Assembly (NCBI GenBank): GCA_016192105.1
Contig: JACPUV010000021.1
Location: 124,001 to 188,000, forward strand
Direction of reading: 5' to 3'
DNA length: 64,000 bases
From: Sphingobacteriales bacterium
GTDB lineage: Bacteria; Bacteroidota; Bacteroidia; Chitinophagales; Chitinophagaceae
The notes under the pieces are model-generated. The model did not search any database, was not told the origin of the DNA, and saw only the letters and a program-made list of their open reading frames with translations. A program made the translations under genes and the position numbers. Below, in pieces: positions 9,346-17,514 of this stretch (within the stretch, counting starts at the first letter, position 1; each line of letters starts with the position of its first letter).

Positions 9346-10446
9346 TTAACGCCGGTCGCGGGGCAGCGCAATTCCCTGTGCCAGGTACTGGTTGATCAGG
9401 CCCGGGAAACTGAATTTCTCCAGTTGTTTCTTTTTTATCCATTGCCAATCCGGTTCCCCTGCCGGCCTTTGTTGCAGGTGCAGTTCAACAAACATCCCGT
9501 TTATCAATTGGTGTGAAAGTTGCTGCCGGAAAAATAGCGGTTTCCCGCAGGTTATGACACTCTTTTTGTCAACCCATTTCTTTTCAGCAATGGCTTTCAC
9601 TAACTTTTCCGGGGAGATCTTTTTCTTTGTTTCGATCATCGGGAATTCATAGAGATCCTGCCAGATATCTTTCCCGGTCCGGCGGCGGACTGCCAGGCTG
9701 TTATTGTATAAGGGGATCGTATAACTAAACCATCGTTCACGAATGCGGGTCTTTTTAGCTTTTACAGGCAGTTTGCTGACAAGTCCGTCGCGAAATGCTA
9801 TACATTTTTTCCTGAAAACACAGGAATCACAAAGCGGTGCAGCCGGTCTGCAAACCACCGCCCCGAAATCCATGATCGCCTGGTTATACAGCCCGGGTTG
9901 TTTGGGATCCAGCAGCTCTTCTGCCAGCCGGTTAAACATTTTTTTACCTGCTGTGGAATCAACGGGTGTATCCATTCCAAAATAGCGGCTCAGTACCCGG
10001 TACACATTTCCATCCACCACGGCATGGGGCAATTGGAATGCAAAAGAAGAAATTGCCGCAGCGGTATAGGGGCCGATCCCTTTCAGGCTGAGTATTGTTT
10101 CATAGCTATCGGGGAAGCGGCCATCTCTTTCTCTGGCGATAAAGCGGGCAGTGGCCAGCAGGTTTCTGCACCGGGAATAGTATCCCAGTCCCTCCCAGCA
10201 TTTGAATACTTTCTCATCCGGCGCGGCAGCCAGTTGACGAATATCCGGGAAGGTTTTAATAAACCGTTTATAATAACCGAGTCCCTGTTCCACCCGGGTC
10301 TGCTGAAGGATGATCTCGCTGATCCAGATACGATAAGGATCTTTTTCTCCCTTCCAGGGCATCAGCCGGCTATTTTCCCCGGCGTTCCATTTCAGGAGCC
10401 CCTTTGTAAAGGCTTTTTTTAATGGGGATGGGGGGTTCGAATTCAT
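9346..10446 (-). CDS. mutY: A/G-specific adenine glycosylase MutY
   Basis: 366 residues. Removes adenine mispaired with 8-oxoguanine. HhH-GPD domain with SEIILQQTRVEQ, LKGIGPYTAAAI and the catalytic Asp in AVVDGNV. The 4Fe-4S loop is C-x6-C-x2-C-x5-C (CRPAAPLCDSCVFRKKC), exactly the MutY spacing. A C-terminal NUDIX-like domain follows from about residue 235 (8-oxoG recognition). Divergent from the HU gene across a 148-nt gap. Confidence 0.95.
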   Translation of the reverse strand: MNSNPPSPLKKAFTKGLLKWNAGENSRLMPWKGEKDPYRIWISEIILQQTRVEQGLGYYKRFIKTFPDIRQLAAAPDEKVFKCWEGLGYYSRCRNLLATARFIARERDGRFPDSYETILSLKGIGPYTAAAISSFAFQLPHAVVDGNVYRVLSRYFGMDTPVDSTAGKKMFNRLAEELLDPKQPGLYNQAIMDFGAVVCRPAAPLCDSCVFRKKCIAFRDGLVSKLPVKAKKTRIRERWFSYTIPLYNNSLAVRRRTGKDIWQDLYEFPMIETKKKISPEKLVKAIAEKKWVDKKSVITCGKPLFFRQQLSHQLINGMFVELHLQQRPAGEPDWQWIKKKQLEKFSFPGLINQYLAQGIALPRDRR

Positions 10447-10547
10447 GAAAGGGGGGATTTCGCTGGTTTTTGGGACTAAATATCCGGGATTTCCGGAAAC
10501 TGCCCGGCCCGGCAGAAAAAAATATTTCTATTTAGTTGACTATCATA

Positions 10548-10555
10548 TAATTTTG
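10548..10555 (+). promoter_or_regulatory. -7 box of the HU gene
   Basis: TAATTTTG, perfect TAnnTTTG, 39 nt before the ATG. No convincing -33 element at the usual distance. Confidence 0.5.
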
Positions 10556-10594
10556 TCATAAATTGGTGTTGTAAACCACTAAACCCTTCAAAAA

Positions 10595-10915
10595 ATGAGA
10601 AAAGCCGACCTGGTCAATCAGATTTCTGAAAAAACAGGCATACCCAAGGTAGATGTGCTTGTTACTCTTGAGACTATGTTTAAAGAAGTAAAAGACACTC
10701 TTGCCGGTGGCGAAAATATTTACATACGTGGCTTCGGCAGCTTTATTACAAAGAAAAGAGCTGCAAAGATTGGGCGTAATATCAAGAAGAATATTGCCGT
10801 ACACATACCGGAGCATTATATTCCTGCCTTTAAACCAGCCAAGGAGTTTGTTGCTGAGGTAAAAAAACTCAAAGAACCCAAACCCGATACGGGTCCCGGG
10901 GAAGAAGCAGAATAA
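10595..10915 (+). CDS. HU/IHF family DNA-binding protein
   Basis: 106 residues. Positions 1-95 are the HU fold: helices MRKADLVNQISEKTGIPKVDV, then YIRGFGSFITKKRAAKIGRN, the DNA-minor-groove arm and a proline-containing tip (HIPEHYIPAFKPAKEF). The tip and the tail EPKPDTGPGEEAE, acidic and Pro-rich, are typical of Bacteroidota HU variants. It bends and compacts DNA. Followed by the TPR gene and RNase G region in the same direction. Confidence 0.9.
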   Translation: MRKADLVNQISEKTGIPKVDVLVTLETMFKEVKDTLAGGENIYIRGFGSFITKKRAAKIGRNIKKNIAVHIPEHYIPAFKPAKEFVAEVKKLKEPKPDTGPGEEAE

Positions 10916-10967
10916 TATTCCATTTAAATAATCCCTCGCATCTAACCTCATATCGGGGCTTTTGAGG

Positions 10968-10975
10968 TATTTTTG
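10968..10975 (+). promoter_or_regulatory. -7 box of the TPR gene
   Basis: TATTTTTG, perfect TAnnTTTG, 20 nt before the GTG start at 10996. This supports a separate promoter and that start codon. Confidence 0.5.
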
Positions 10976-10995
10976 CATCCAGAAATTTTTGATTT

Positions 10996-11874
10996 GTGAA
11001 GAAACCTCAATGGATCTCCCTCACCGTTGCCGTAATACTGACAGCCCTTATTTTTCTGTTTGTCAGGACCGTTCCGGCGAAAAAAGCGTCAATTGCTACT
11101 GGTAACCAGCAACATAATGAAAACAATGGTCCCGGCTCCGGGCTCTCCCCAGTTTCTATCGATACCATCCTGCTGATGGCGAAAAAGGAGTTAAAGCCAG
11201 CTCAACTGACCTGGTTAAATACCCTGGAAAATTCGATCACCCGGGGGGATGTAAAGAACCAGCAACTGGCAGTCTATCACCAGCTTTCCCATTTCTGGAA
11301 GGATACGGCCCGGATCTTTGAACCTTATGCCTGGTATGAAGCTGAGGCCGCCAGATTGGAAAATTCCGAAAAAAGCCTGACCTTTGCAGCCCGCTTATTT
11401 TTGGATGAGCTGCAAACCGATGATTTTATGAAGCGGAGGTTGTGGAAAGCTTTGCAGGCCAAAGATTTGTTTGAGCGTTCTTTGAAGATTAACCCGGAAA
11501 ATGATTCCGCCAAAGTTGGGCTGGGCGCCTGTTATCTTTTTGGAAATATCTCCTCCACGCCGATGGAAGGAATCCAAAAGATCATGGAAGTGGTGCAAAA
11601 AGACAGCAACAATGTATTTGCGCAACTGACCCTGGCAAAGGGGGCCCTGCTTTCCGGGCAATTTGATAAAGCGATCGTCCGTTTAGAGAAAGTGATTCAA
11701 CTGCAGCCGGGAAATATGGAGGGCTACCTGCTGATGGCTGATCTCTACGAGCGGAAACAGGATTACAAAAATGCGGTCAGCTGGTACCGGAAAAGCCTTC
11801 CGGTCATTCAGCAGCCCGAAATCAGGGATGCCGTGAGCCAGCGGATTGAGGACCTGAAAAAAGAGGATAAGTAA
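10996..11874 (+). CDS. Membrane-anchored TPR protein
   Basis: 292 residues starting at GTG. One N-terminal helix (SLTVAVILTALIFLFVRTV, about residues 6-24) anchors it; the rest is periplasmic. TPR-like helices run from about residue 130, clearest in LFERSLKINPENDSAKVGLGACYL, VFAQLTLAKGALLSGQFDKAIVRLEKVIQLQPGN and GYLLMADLYERKQDYKNAVSWYRKSL. No enzymatic motif. Such proteins are common between HU and rng in this group; its partner is unknown. Confidence 0.8.
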   Translation: MKKPQWISLTVAVILTALIFLFVRTVPAKKASIATGNQQHNENNGPGSGLSPVSIDTILLMAKKELKPAQLTWLNTLENSITRGDVKNQQLAVYHQLSHFWKDTARIFEPYAWYEAEAARLENSEKSLTFAARLFLDELQTDDFMKRRLWKALQAKDLFERSLKINPENDSAKVGLGACYLFGNISSTPMEGIQKIMEVVQKDSNNVFAQLTLAKGALLSGQFDKAIVRLEKVIQLQPGNMEGYLLMADLYERKQDYKNAVSWYRKSLPVIQQPEIRDAVSQRIEDLKKEDK

Positions 11875-11909
11875 ACTTATTATAAACAAGAATTTAAATT
11901 TATTTGATT

Positions 11910-12005
11910 ATGCCTTGTGGTAAAAAAAGGAAGCGTCATAAAATTGCGACGCATAAGCGTAAAAAAAGACTGAGAAAGAACCGTCATAAGAAGAGGAACA
12001 AGTAA
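11910..12005 (+). CDS. 31-residue basic protein, mS38/bS22-like (AURKAIP1/COX24 type)
   Basis: ATG to TAA with no interruption: MPCGKKRKRHKIATHKRKK followed by RLRKNRHKKRNK. More than half the residues are Lys, Arg or His. From memory, near-identical short proteins occur before rng in many Bacteroidota, and the core KRKRHK..HKRKKR resembles the AURKAIP1/COX24 domain of mitochondrial mS38 and the actinobacterial ribosomal protein bS22. A small ribosomal protein is therefore likely; I also recall a protein called bL38 reported from Flavobacterium ribosomes and cannot tell here whether this is it. It lies 35 nt after the TPR gene. Confidence 0.75.
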   Translation: MPCGKKRKRHKIATHKRKKRLRKNRHKKRNK

Positions 12006-12083
12006 GTCATTAGTCGATAGTCATTAGTCGATAGTTGTGCCCCTGGGTATTTTATTATAGACTAATGACTACTGACTTTCGGC
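12006..12083 (+). repeat. Short-word repeat with inverted copy
   Basis: Two direct copies of GTCATTAGTCGATA (from 12006 and 12020, fused), followed about 30 nt on by the reverse complement. AGTCATTAGTC (12019-12029) pairs perfectly with GACTAATGACT (12060-12070). It lies between the 31-residue gene and rng. Could fold as a long hairpin in the transcript; there is no T-tract. Confidence 0.6.
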
Positions 12084-12232
12084 TGTTTTCAGTTCACCGG
12101 TTGTTTTGCCGTATTTGTTTGCAGCCCTCCAAATTAACCCGCAAATATCCTACAGGTACAACCCCGCATTCCATACGGATTCCTGGCAACTGGTGTTTAC
12201 AGCACTAAGGTGTTTCATTTATGTAAGCTGTA

Positions 12233-13786
12233 ATGAACAAAGAACTAATTATTAATGCCGCCCCACAGGGCGTAGAGATTGCGCTCCTGGAGGATAAGAA
12301 GCTGGTAGAACTGCACAGTGAAAAAAGCGATGCCCGTTTTGCCGTGGGAGACTTATACCTGGGCAAAGTCAAGAAACTGATCCCCGGGCTGAATGCGGCT
12401 TTCGTGGATGTAGGTTTTGAAAAAGACGCTTTCCTGCACTATACCGACCTCAGCCCCTATGCCAAATCCCTGCTGAAGTTTACCAGCATGTGCATGAACG
12501 ATAAATCCGAGCACGGACTGGATTTCGGCAAATTCACCATCGAACCGGAAATAGTAAAAACCGGGAAGATCAATGAAGTGCTGGGTGGCAAACCCCATAT
12601 CCTGGTCCAGATCCTGAAAGAGCCGATTGCGGCCAAGGGTCCCCGGCTGAGTTGCGAGATCTCCCTGCCCGGGCGTTTTGTGGTACTTACCCCCTTCAAT
12701 GATATTGTAGCGGTATCCAGGAAGATCCATTCTTCCGAGGAAAGAAAACGCCTGCAAAAGATCGTGGAAGCGATCAAATCAAAAAATTTCGGGGTGATCG
12801 TACGGACAGCGGCGGAGGGAAAGAACACGGCCGAACTGCACGAAGACCTTTCCGCCCTGGTGGAAATGTGGAAGGCGATCCAGACCAACCTGAAAGGAGC
12901 GGTGGCGCCGGCCAAGATCTTAAGTGAGCAAACCAAGACAACAAGTATCCTGCGCGACCTGCTCAATGAGGATTTCAATAAGATCGTGGTGAACGATAAG
13001 AACATCTTCACAGATACCAAGAACTATATACAGCGGATTGCCCCGGAAAAAGCGGATATCCTTTCCTTTTACCAGAACGGGTCCCCCATTTTTGATTCTT
13101 TCGGCATTACCAAACAGGTGAAGTCTTCTTTTGGGAAAACGGTCAACCTCAACAGCGGCGCGTATGTGATCATTGAACATACGGAAGCCCTCCACGTGAT
13201 TGATGTGAACAGCGGTTATAAGAGTGTCAGCAATAACCAGGAGCAGAATGCCATGGAGACTAACCTGGAAGCGGCAGAAGAAATAGCCCGCCAGCTGCGG
13301 CTGCGCGACCTGGGGGGTATTATTGTTGTTGACTTCATTGATATGAAGCTGCCGGACAATAAACGAAAGCTGGTGGAGAAAATGGAAGAATTCATGAGTA
13401 CCGACCGGGCCAAACATGCGGTGCTGCCGATTTCCAAATTCGGACTGATGCAGATCACCCGGCAACGGATGAAGCCGGAAGTGAATATCAATACCCAGGA
13501 AGTATGCCCGAGCTGTAATGGTACCGGCAAGATCTCTTCCACCCTCCTGCTGGAAGATGATATAGAAAAGAGTTTAAGCTACCTGATCACCCATAAGAAT
13601 AACAACCTGAAACTAATGGTGCACCCGATTCTTTATTCCTACCTGACCAAGGGCTGGTTCTGGAAAACGAAGATGGCCAAATGGAACCGGAAATTCGGGC
13701 AGAAGACAAGACTCGGGCAGGACAGCAATTATCACCTGACCGAATACAAATTCTTCGACAGGCACGACGAAGAGATTAAGATGTAA
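12233..13786 (+). CDS. rng: Ribonuclease G/E family endoribonuclease
   Basis: 517 residues. N-terminal S1 domain (FAVGDLYLGKVKKLIPGLNAAFVDVG, residues ~36-125), then the RNase E/G catalytic core with DVNSGYKS, and RLRDLGGIIVVDFIDM containing the catalytic Asp residues. A Zn-link follows: EVCPSCNGTGKI (CPxC). The length matches RNase G rather than RNase E; the long RNase E scaffold tail is missing. It processes rRNA and degrades mRNA. Ends at a clear terminator. Confidence 0.95.
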   Translation: MNKELIINAAPQGVEIALLEDKKLVELHSEKSDARFAVGDLYLGKVKKLIPGLNAAFVDVGFEKDAFLHYTDLSPYAKSLLKFTSMCMNDKSEHGLDFGKFTIEPEIVKTGKINEVLGGKPHILVQILKEPIAAKGPRLSCEISLPGRFVVLTPFNDIVAVSRKIHSSEERKRLQKIVEAIKSKNFGVIVRTAAEGKNTAELHEDLSALVEMWKAIQTNLKGAVAPAKILSEQTKTTSILRDLLNEDFNKIVVNDKNIFTDTKNYIQRIAPEKADILSFYQNGSPIFDSFGITKQVKSSFGKTVNLNSGAYVIIEHTEALHVIDVNSGYKSVSNNQEQNAMETNLEAAEEIARQLRLRDLGGIIVVDFIDMKLPDNKRKLVEKMEEFMSTDRAKHAVLPISKFGLMQITRQRMKPEVNINTQEVCPSCNGTGKISSTLLLEDDIEKSLSYLITHKNNNLKLMVHPILYSYLTKGWFWKTKMAKWNRKFGQKTRLGQDSNYHLTEYKFFDRHDEEIKM

Positions 13787-13802
13787 AAAAAAATACAAAG
13801 GG

Positions 13803-13835
13803 AAAGGCTGTTACGAATAAGTGGCAGCCTTTTTT
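13803..13835 (+). terminator. Intrinsic terminator after rng
   Basis: AAAGGCTG (13803-13810), a 14-nt loop, CAGCCTTT (13825-13832), and a T run to 13835. Eight perfect base pairs directly downstream of the rng stop. Confidence 0.8.
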
Positions 13836-13838
13836 AAC

Positions 13839-13992
13839 ACGGAGACACTGAGGCGCGGAGGAGTTCATTCAGGTAAAGAACCGCAGAGACGCAGAGGCGC
13901 GGAGGAGTTTAGGTAAGGAACCGCAGAGACGCAGAGGCGCGGAGGAGTTCAGGTAGGGAACCGCAGAGACGCGGAGGCGCGGAGGAGTTCAC
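13839..13992 (+). repeat. 40-bp tandem repeat (CGCAGAGACGCAGAGG type)
   Basis: Units start CCGCAGAGACGC at 13881, 13921 and 13961, an exact 40-bp period. A diverged first unit starts near 13841, and an isolated fragment (AGAGACGCAGAGGCGC) at 14019-14034. Each unit ends GGAGGAGTT plus an AGGTA-GGAA spacer. The core resembles CGCAGAGACGCAGAGG words that recur between genes in many bacteria. The 398-nt gap 13787-14184 holds this repeat, the rng terminator and a weak hairpin, and no gene that I can see. Confidence 0.85.
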
Positions 13993-14133
13993 TTGATGAC
14001 TGTCACTTTATTTACCGAAGAGACGCAGAGGCGCAGTGAAAACTCATGTGATAATTGCTGTTTTATCTTATCGTATGGGTTGCGACAGGCAAGGCTAAAA
14101 GCAGCTTCCTGATATTCCCTGAAAGAATTGGAA

Positions 14134-14158
14134 GAAGGGCCTGTTATATTGGCCCTTC
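14134..14158 (-). terminator. Hairpin between convergent rng and zinc peptidase genes
   Basis: GAAGGGCC (14134-14141) pairs with GGCCCTTC (14151-14158), loop 9 nt. On the minus strand it is followed by a moderately T-rich TTCTTCC, so it may end the peptidase transcript. Weak as a terminator. Confidence 0.4.
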
Positions 14159-14184
14159 CTGTTAAATGATATTGAGCAATTTTC

Positions 14185-14880
14185 TTAACTTCTATCCCGG
14201 CTTCCCATATAGATCATAATGTATTGTATGAGTTGTACCACGGCGGCCAGCGCGGCAACCACATAAGTGGTGGCGGCCCATTTCAGGGCATCTTTTGCTT
14301 TCGGGTATTCTGTTGCGTTAGTAATATTGGTCTGGTTCAGCCAGGCCAGGGCTCTTTTACTGGCATCAAACTCCACGGGCAGGGTAACGAGGGTAAACAG
14401 GACAGTGACCGCCATAATAATAATACCGATCAATAAGACTGTCGGGTTTTTAGTGGTAGCCAGTACCACGATACCTGCCAGCAGGATCCAGTTGACCAGC
14501 ATGGAGCTGACCTGAACCGCCGGCACCATCTTACTCCGGAACATCAGCGGACCGTACCGGGTAGCATGCTGCACGGCATGCCCGCATTCGTGGGCGGCTA
14601 CCGCTGCGGCCGCAATACTGGTCCCGTTATACACCTCCGAACTGAGGTTCACCGTCCGGTTTACAGGGTTATAATGATCGGCAAGAAACCCGTCAACAGA
14701 TATAACTTTTACATCATATATTCCGCTCTCCCTGAGCATTTTCCCGGCGATTTCCCGGCCCGAAAGCCCGTTTGCCAGGCCAATTTTGCTGTACCGGGTG
14801 AACTTGGATTTCAACACTGCAGAAACCAGGAAACTGATCCCTAAAAAGAGCAACGAAACAATAAAAATCTCACTTGTCAT
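14185..14880 (-). CDS. Membrane zinc metallopeptidase (YugP-like)
   Basis: 231 residues. An N-terminal hydrophobic segment is followed by a luminal/cytoplasmic domain with AAAAVAAHECGHAVQ: the HExxH zinc motif appears as HECGH near residue 97. About three further membrane helices lie in the second half (WILLAGIVVLA, VLLIGIIIMAVTVLFTLVTL, YVVAALAAVVQLIQYIMIYM). This is the layout of the PF04298-type neutral zinc metallopeptidases. Substrate is unknown. Single gene, convergent with rng. Confidence 0.88.
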   Translation of the reverse strand: MTSEIFIVSLLFLGISFLVSAVLKSKFTRYSKIGLANGLSGREIAGKMLRESGIYDVKVISVDGFLADHYNPVNRTVNLSSEVYNGTSIAAAAVAAHECGHAVQHATRYGPLMFRSKMVPAVQVSSMLVNWILLAGIVVLATTKNPTVLLIGIIIMAVTVLFTLVTLPVEFDASKRALAWLNQTNITNATEYPKAKDALKWAATTYVVAALAAVVQLIQYIMIYMGSRDRS

Positions 14881-15114
14881 GGCTTTAAAATTATTTATTT
14901 ACTAACAGTCCGCAACAAATTTGCGACCATTTGAAGCAGTCCTGTTTTTTCGGTCTTTTTGTCATTTCCAGCTTAATACATAGTTAATTTATGGCGGGGA
15001 TTAGTGCCATACGGATTCGGAACACATTTATTTAATTTGCTAATAATCAATAATTTACAAAACCAAAATCACTGATTCTCAACGCCTTTGCCCGGCCCTG
15101 TCAGGCTCCCGAAG

Positions 15115-15124
15115 TTATTCACAG
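15115..15124 (+). promoter_or_regulatory. DnaA-box-like site upstream of the first putative sRNA
   Basis: TTATTCACAG, one change from the DnaA box TTATCCACA. A perfect box lies at the matching place upstream of the second putative sRNA near 39.5 kb. Significance unknown; may be chance. Confidence 0.3.
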
Positions 15125-15137
15125 CAGTAAAAATTTA

Positions 15138-15168
15138 TTTTGAAATGTGGGGCATAATTGTAACTTAG
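15138..15168 (+). promoter_or_regulatory. Putative promoter of the 15.2-kb sRNA
   Basis: TTTTG at 15138-15142, an 18-nt spacer, then TAACTTAG at 15161-15168 (one mismatch to TAnnTTTG). No gene follows for about 190 nt, but a terminator does after about 50 nt. Confidence 0.4.
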
Positions 15169-15173
15169 CAATA

Positions 15174-15225
15174 GAATTTAATGGGTTAGTAAGTAAGAGG
15201 GTCAGTCGTCAGATTGGCCCTTTTT
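15174..15225 (+). ncRNA. Putative small RNA A (about 52 nt)
   Basis: Lies in the 477-nt gene-free gap 14881-15357. From the predicted start it reads through ATGGGTTAGTAAGTA (15181-15195) into a terminator: AGGGTCA (15198-15204), 10-nt loop, TGGCCCT (15215-15221), then TTTT. There is no ORF. The 15-nt segment is the exact reverse complement of a segment in putative small RNA B at 39626-39640. The rest of the gap shows only AT-rich sequence and the radA leader. Not recognised as a known family. Confidence 0.45.
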
Positions 15226-15357
15226 ACATTTTTATACGCCCCGTATTTTCTTCTGCTTTTTCATCCCTTTTCATCTTTTTTTCTTCTTCTTTGCGCCGGT
15301 TGGGTCATCCCTGACAGTGAATTCCGGTCGCAGTTTTAAAACAATTAATTTTATCGC

Positions 15358-16743
15358 ATGAGTAAAGTAAAGACCTCTTTTTTCTGCCAGCAATGCGGCC
15401 AGGAAAGTGTGAAATGGGTGGGCCAGTGTCCTTCCTGCGGACAATGGAACACATTCGTGGAAGAACTGCTGCAGAAAGACAATTCCAAAAACAATAGCAG
15501 TTGGGATGATTATACGACCGGTAAAAGAACCGGCAAAACCATTTCACTCAGTGAAATAAAAAGCAGTGAAGAAAAAAGATTCCCGACTGCGGATACGGAA
15601 CTGAACCGTGTACTGGGTGGTGGTATTGTACCGGGAAGCCTGGTACTGGTAGCCGGTGAACCGGGCATTGGAAAATCAACCCTCTTTCTTCAAAACGGTT
15701 TATGGCTGAAGGATGTCATTGTTCTTTATATCAGTGGTGAAGAAAGTGAACAGCAATTAAAAATGAGGGCTGACCGCCTGGGATTAAAAAATGATCAGTT
15801 CTACCTGCTGACAGAGACCTCTACCCAGACCATTTTCCAGGAGATCAAAAAACTGAAACCGCAACTGGTCATTGTGGATTCTATCCAGACATTACAAACA
15901 GCCCATATCGATTCCTCCCCGGGAAGTGTATCGCAGATCCGGGAATGCACGGCCGAATTCCAGCGTTTCGCCAAGGAAACCAATACACCGGTTTTCCTGA
16001 TCGGGCATATTACCAAGGACGGCAGTATCGCCGGTCCCAAGATCTTAGAACACATGGTGGATACCGTATTGCAGTTTGAAGGCGACCGGCATTATGCCTA
16101 CCGGATCCTGCGTACCCTGAAAAACCGGTTCGGCAGTACAGCAGAACTGGGCATTTATGAAATGACCGATGCGGGGATGAGAGCTGTGCTGAACCCCAGT
16201 GAGATCCTGATTACCCAGAAAGAAGATCAGCTCAGCGGGATTGCCATTGCTGCCACGATCGAAGGCATGCGGCCTCTATTAATTGAAGTGCAGGCCCTGG
16301 TTACCCAATCGGTATATGGCACCCCGCAACGGACCGTAAGCGGTTTTGACCTGCGGCGTTTACAATTATTACTGGCCGTGCTGGAAAAAAGAGGCGGCTT
16401 TCATTTTGGGATGAAGGATGTATTCCTCAATATTGCCGGTGGTATAAAAGTGGAAGACCCCTCGATCGACCTGGCGGTGCTTTGTGCCCTGCTTTCTTCT
16501 TATGAAGATGTGACCCTGCCGCAGCATATCTGTTTTGCCGGAGAAGTGGGACTGAGCGGTGAGATCCGGGCGGTAAACCGCATTGAACAACGGATTGCTG
16601 AAGCAGAAAAACTCGGATTCGAAAAGATCATTGTTTCCAAATACAACCTGGGCAAACAGAAACACAGCCCGTCAAACCGCCCGTCAGGAATCGAAGTGAT
16701 TACTATGGGACGCGTAGAAGAGGTGTACCGGTATTTATTCTGA
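15358..16743 (+). CDS. radA: DNA repair protein RadA
   Basis: 461 residues. N-terminal C4 zinc finger (FCQQCGQESVKWVGQCPSCGQW), RecA-like ATPase with Walker A GEPGIGKST (near residue 100) and the RadA signature KNRFGST. A C-terminal Lon-like domain follows from about residue 290 (EDPSIDLAVLCALLSSYEDV). It promotes branch migration in homologous recombination. ATG is preceded by TAATTTTA, a near -7 box, 5 nt upstream. Followed 42 nt later by comF. Confidence 0.96.
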   Translation: MSKVKTSFFCQQCGQESVKWVGQCPSCGQWNTFVEELLQKDNSKNNSSWDDYTTGKRTGKTISLSEIKSSEEKRFPTADTELNRVLGGGIVPGSLVLVAGEPGIGKSTLFLQNGLWLKDVIVLYISGEESEQQLKMRADRLGLKNDQFYLLTETSTQTIFQEIKKLKPQLVIVDSIQTLQTAHIDSSPGSVSQIRECTAEFQRFAKETNTPVFLIGHITKDGSIAGPKILEHMVDTVLQFEGDRHYAYRILRTLKNRFGSTAELGIYEMTDAGMRAVLNPSEILITQKEDQLSGIAIAATIEGMRPLLIEVQALVTQSVYGTPQRTVSGFDLRRLQLLLAVLEKRGGFHFGMKDVFLNIAGGIKVEDPSIDLAVLCALLSSYEDVTLPQHICFAGEVGLSGEIRAVNRIEQRIAEAEKLGFEKIIVSKYNLGKQKHSPSNRPSGIEVITMGRVEEVYRYLF

Positions 16744-16785
16744 GTCTTTCCTTAGATTTACTTCCGTAAATAAACCTTGTCCGTC

Positions 16786-17484
16786 ATGCACACGCTGAAA
16801 GAAATGAAGGAGGCCCTCCTTCACCTGCTCTTTCCGCATACCTGTACCGGTTGCGGCAGTGATATCCTCCCCGAAGATTCTGTTCTTTGCTTACGCTGTC
16901 TGCATGCATTACCCGAAACCTGTTTTGAATGGCATCCCTCCAACCCCGCTGAAAAAATCTTCTGGGGACGTTTACCCCTGGAAGCTGCCAGTGCGCAATT
17001 CTATTTTACCAAGGAATCACTGGTGCAGCACCTTATGCACCAGTTTAAATACAAAAGGAACCTTGAACTGGGCCGGCAGCTGGGAAGGATCATGGGTGAA
17101 CAATTAAAAAAATCCGGGCGATTTACCGCCGATGCCCTGGTCCCCCTGCCCCTTTTTCCTGCCAAAGAAAAAAGAAGGGGATATAACCAGGCCACGGTGC
17201 TTTGTGAAGGCATGGCGGAGGTTATGCATATCCCGGTGCTGGATAAAGCCGTACTCAGGCCTGAACATACCGAAACACAGACCAAAAAAGGAAGGATCGA
17301 ACGCTGGAAAAATATGGAGGGGAAATTTGTACTGGCAGATCCGGGATCCGTCTGTAACAAGCACCTTCTCCTCGTGGATGATGTGATCACTACCGGCGCC
17401 ACCCTGGAAGCCTGCGGGCTGGAGCTGCTGCGCGGGACCAACACCCGCTTAAGCGTGGTTACGCTTTGTATCGCGGCTCGTTAA
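16786..17484 (+). CDS. ComF family phosphoribosyltransferase-like protein
   Basis: 232 residues from the ATG at 16786 (a TTG three codons upstream is less likely). N-terminal zinc-binding cysteines CTGCGSDIL...CLRC, then a type I PRTase fold ending in LLVDDVITTGATLEAC, the PRPP-binding loop. RRGYNQA is the conserved ComF segment. ComF takes part in single-strand DNA handling during natural transformation in some bacteria, which would fit the ComEC-like gene at the start of the window. Substrate unknown. Confidence 0.9.
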   Translation: MHTLKEMKEALLHLLFPHTCTGCGSDILPEDSVLCLRCLHALPETCFEWHPSNPAEKIFWGRLPLEAASAQFYFTKESLVQHLMHQFKYKRNLELGRQLGRIMGEQLKKSGRFTADALVPLPLFPAKEKRRGYNQATVLCEGMAEVMHIPVLDKAVLRPEHTETQTKKGRIERWKNMEGKFVLADPGSVCNKHLLLVDDVITTGATLEACGLELLRGTNTRLSVVTLCIAAR

Positions 17485-17500
17485 TGTCAAATAGTTCTGT

Positions 17501-17508
17501 TATTTTTG
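17501..17508 (+). promoter_or_regulatory. -7 box of the beta-helix lipoprotein gene
   Basis: TATTTTTG, perfect TAnnTTTG, ending 6 nt before the ATG at 17515. It overlaps an in-frame TTG at 17506, which therefore cannot be the start; the mRNA would be leaderless or nearly so. Confidence 0.5.
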
Positions 17509-17514
17509 AACCCG

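Noticed and set aside
13839..13992. CRISPR array
   Set aside because: The 40-bp units are contiguous and alike throughout; there are no distinct spacers and no cas genes.
14881..15357. 6S RNA or tmRNA in the gap before radA
   Set aside because: The predicted transcript is only about 50 nt, with no long 6S-type bulged stem and no tRNA-like ends.
16777..16785. ComF start at TTG 16777
   Set aside because: An ATG three codons later is the more usual start and no signal favours the TTG.
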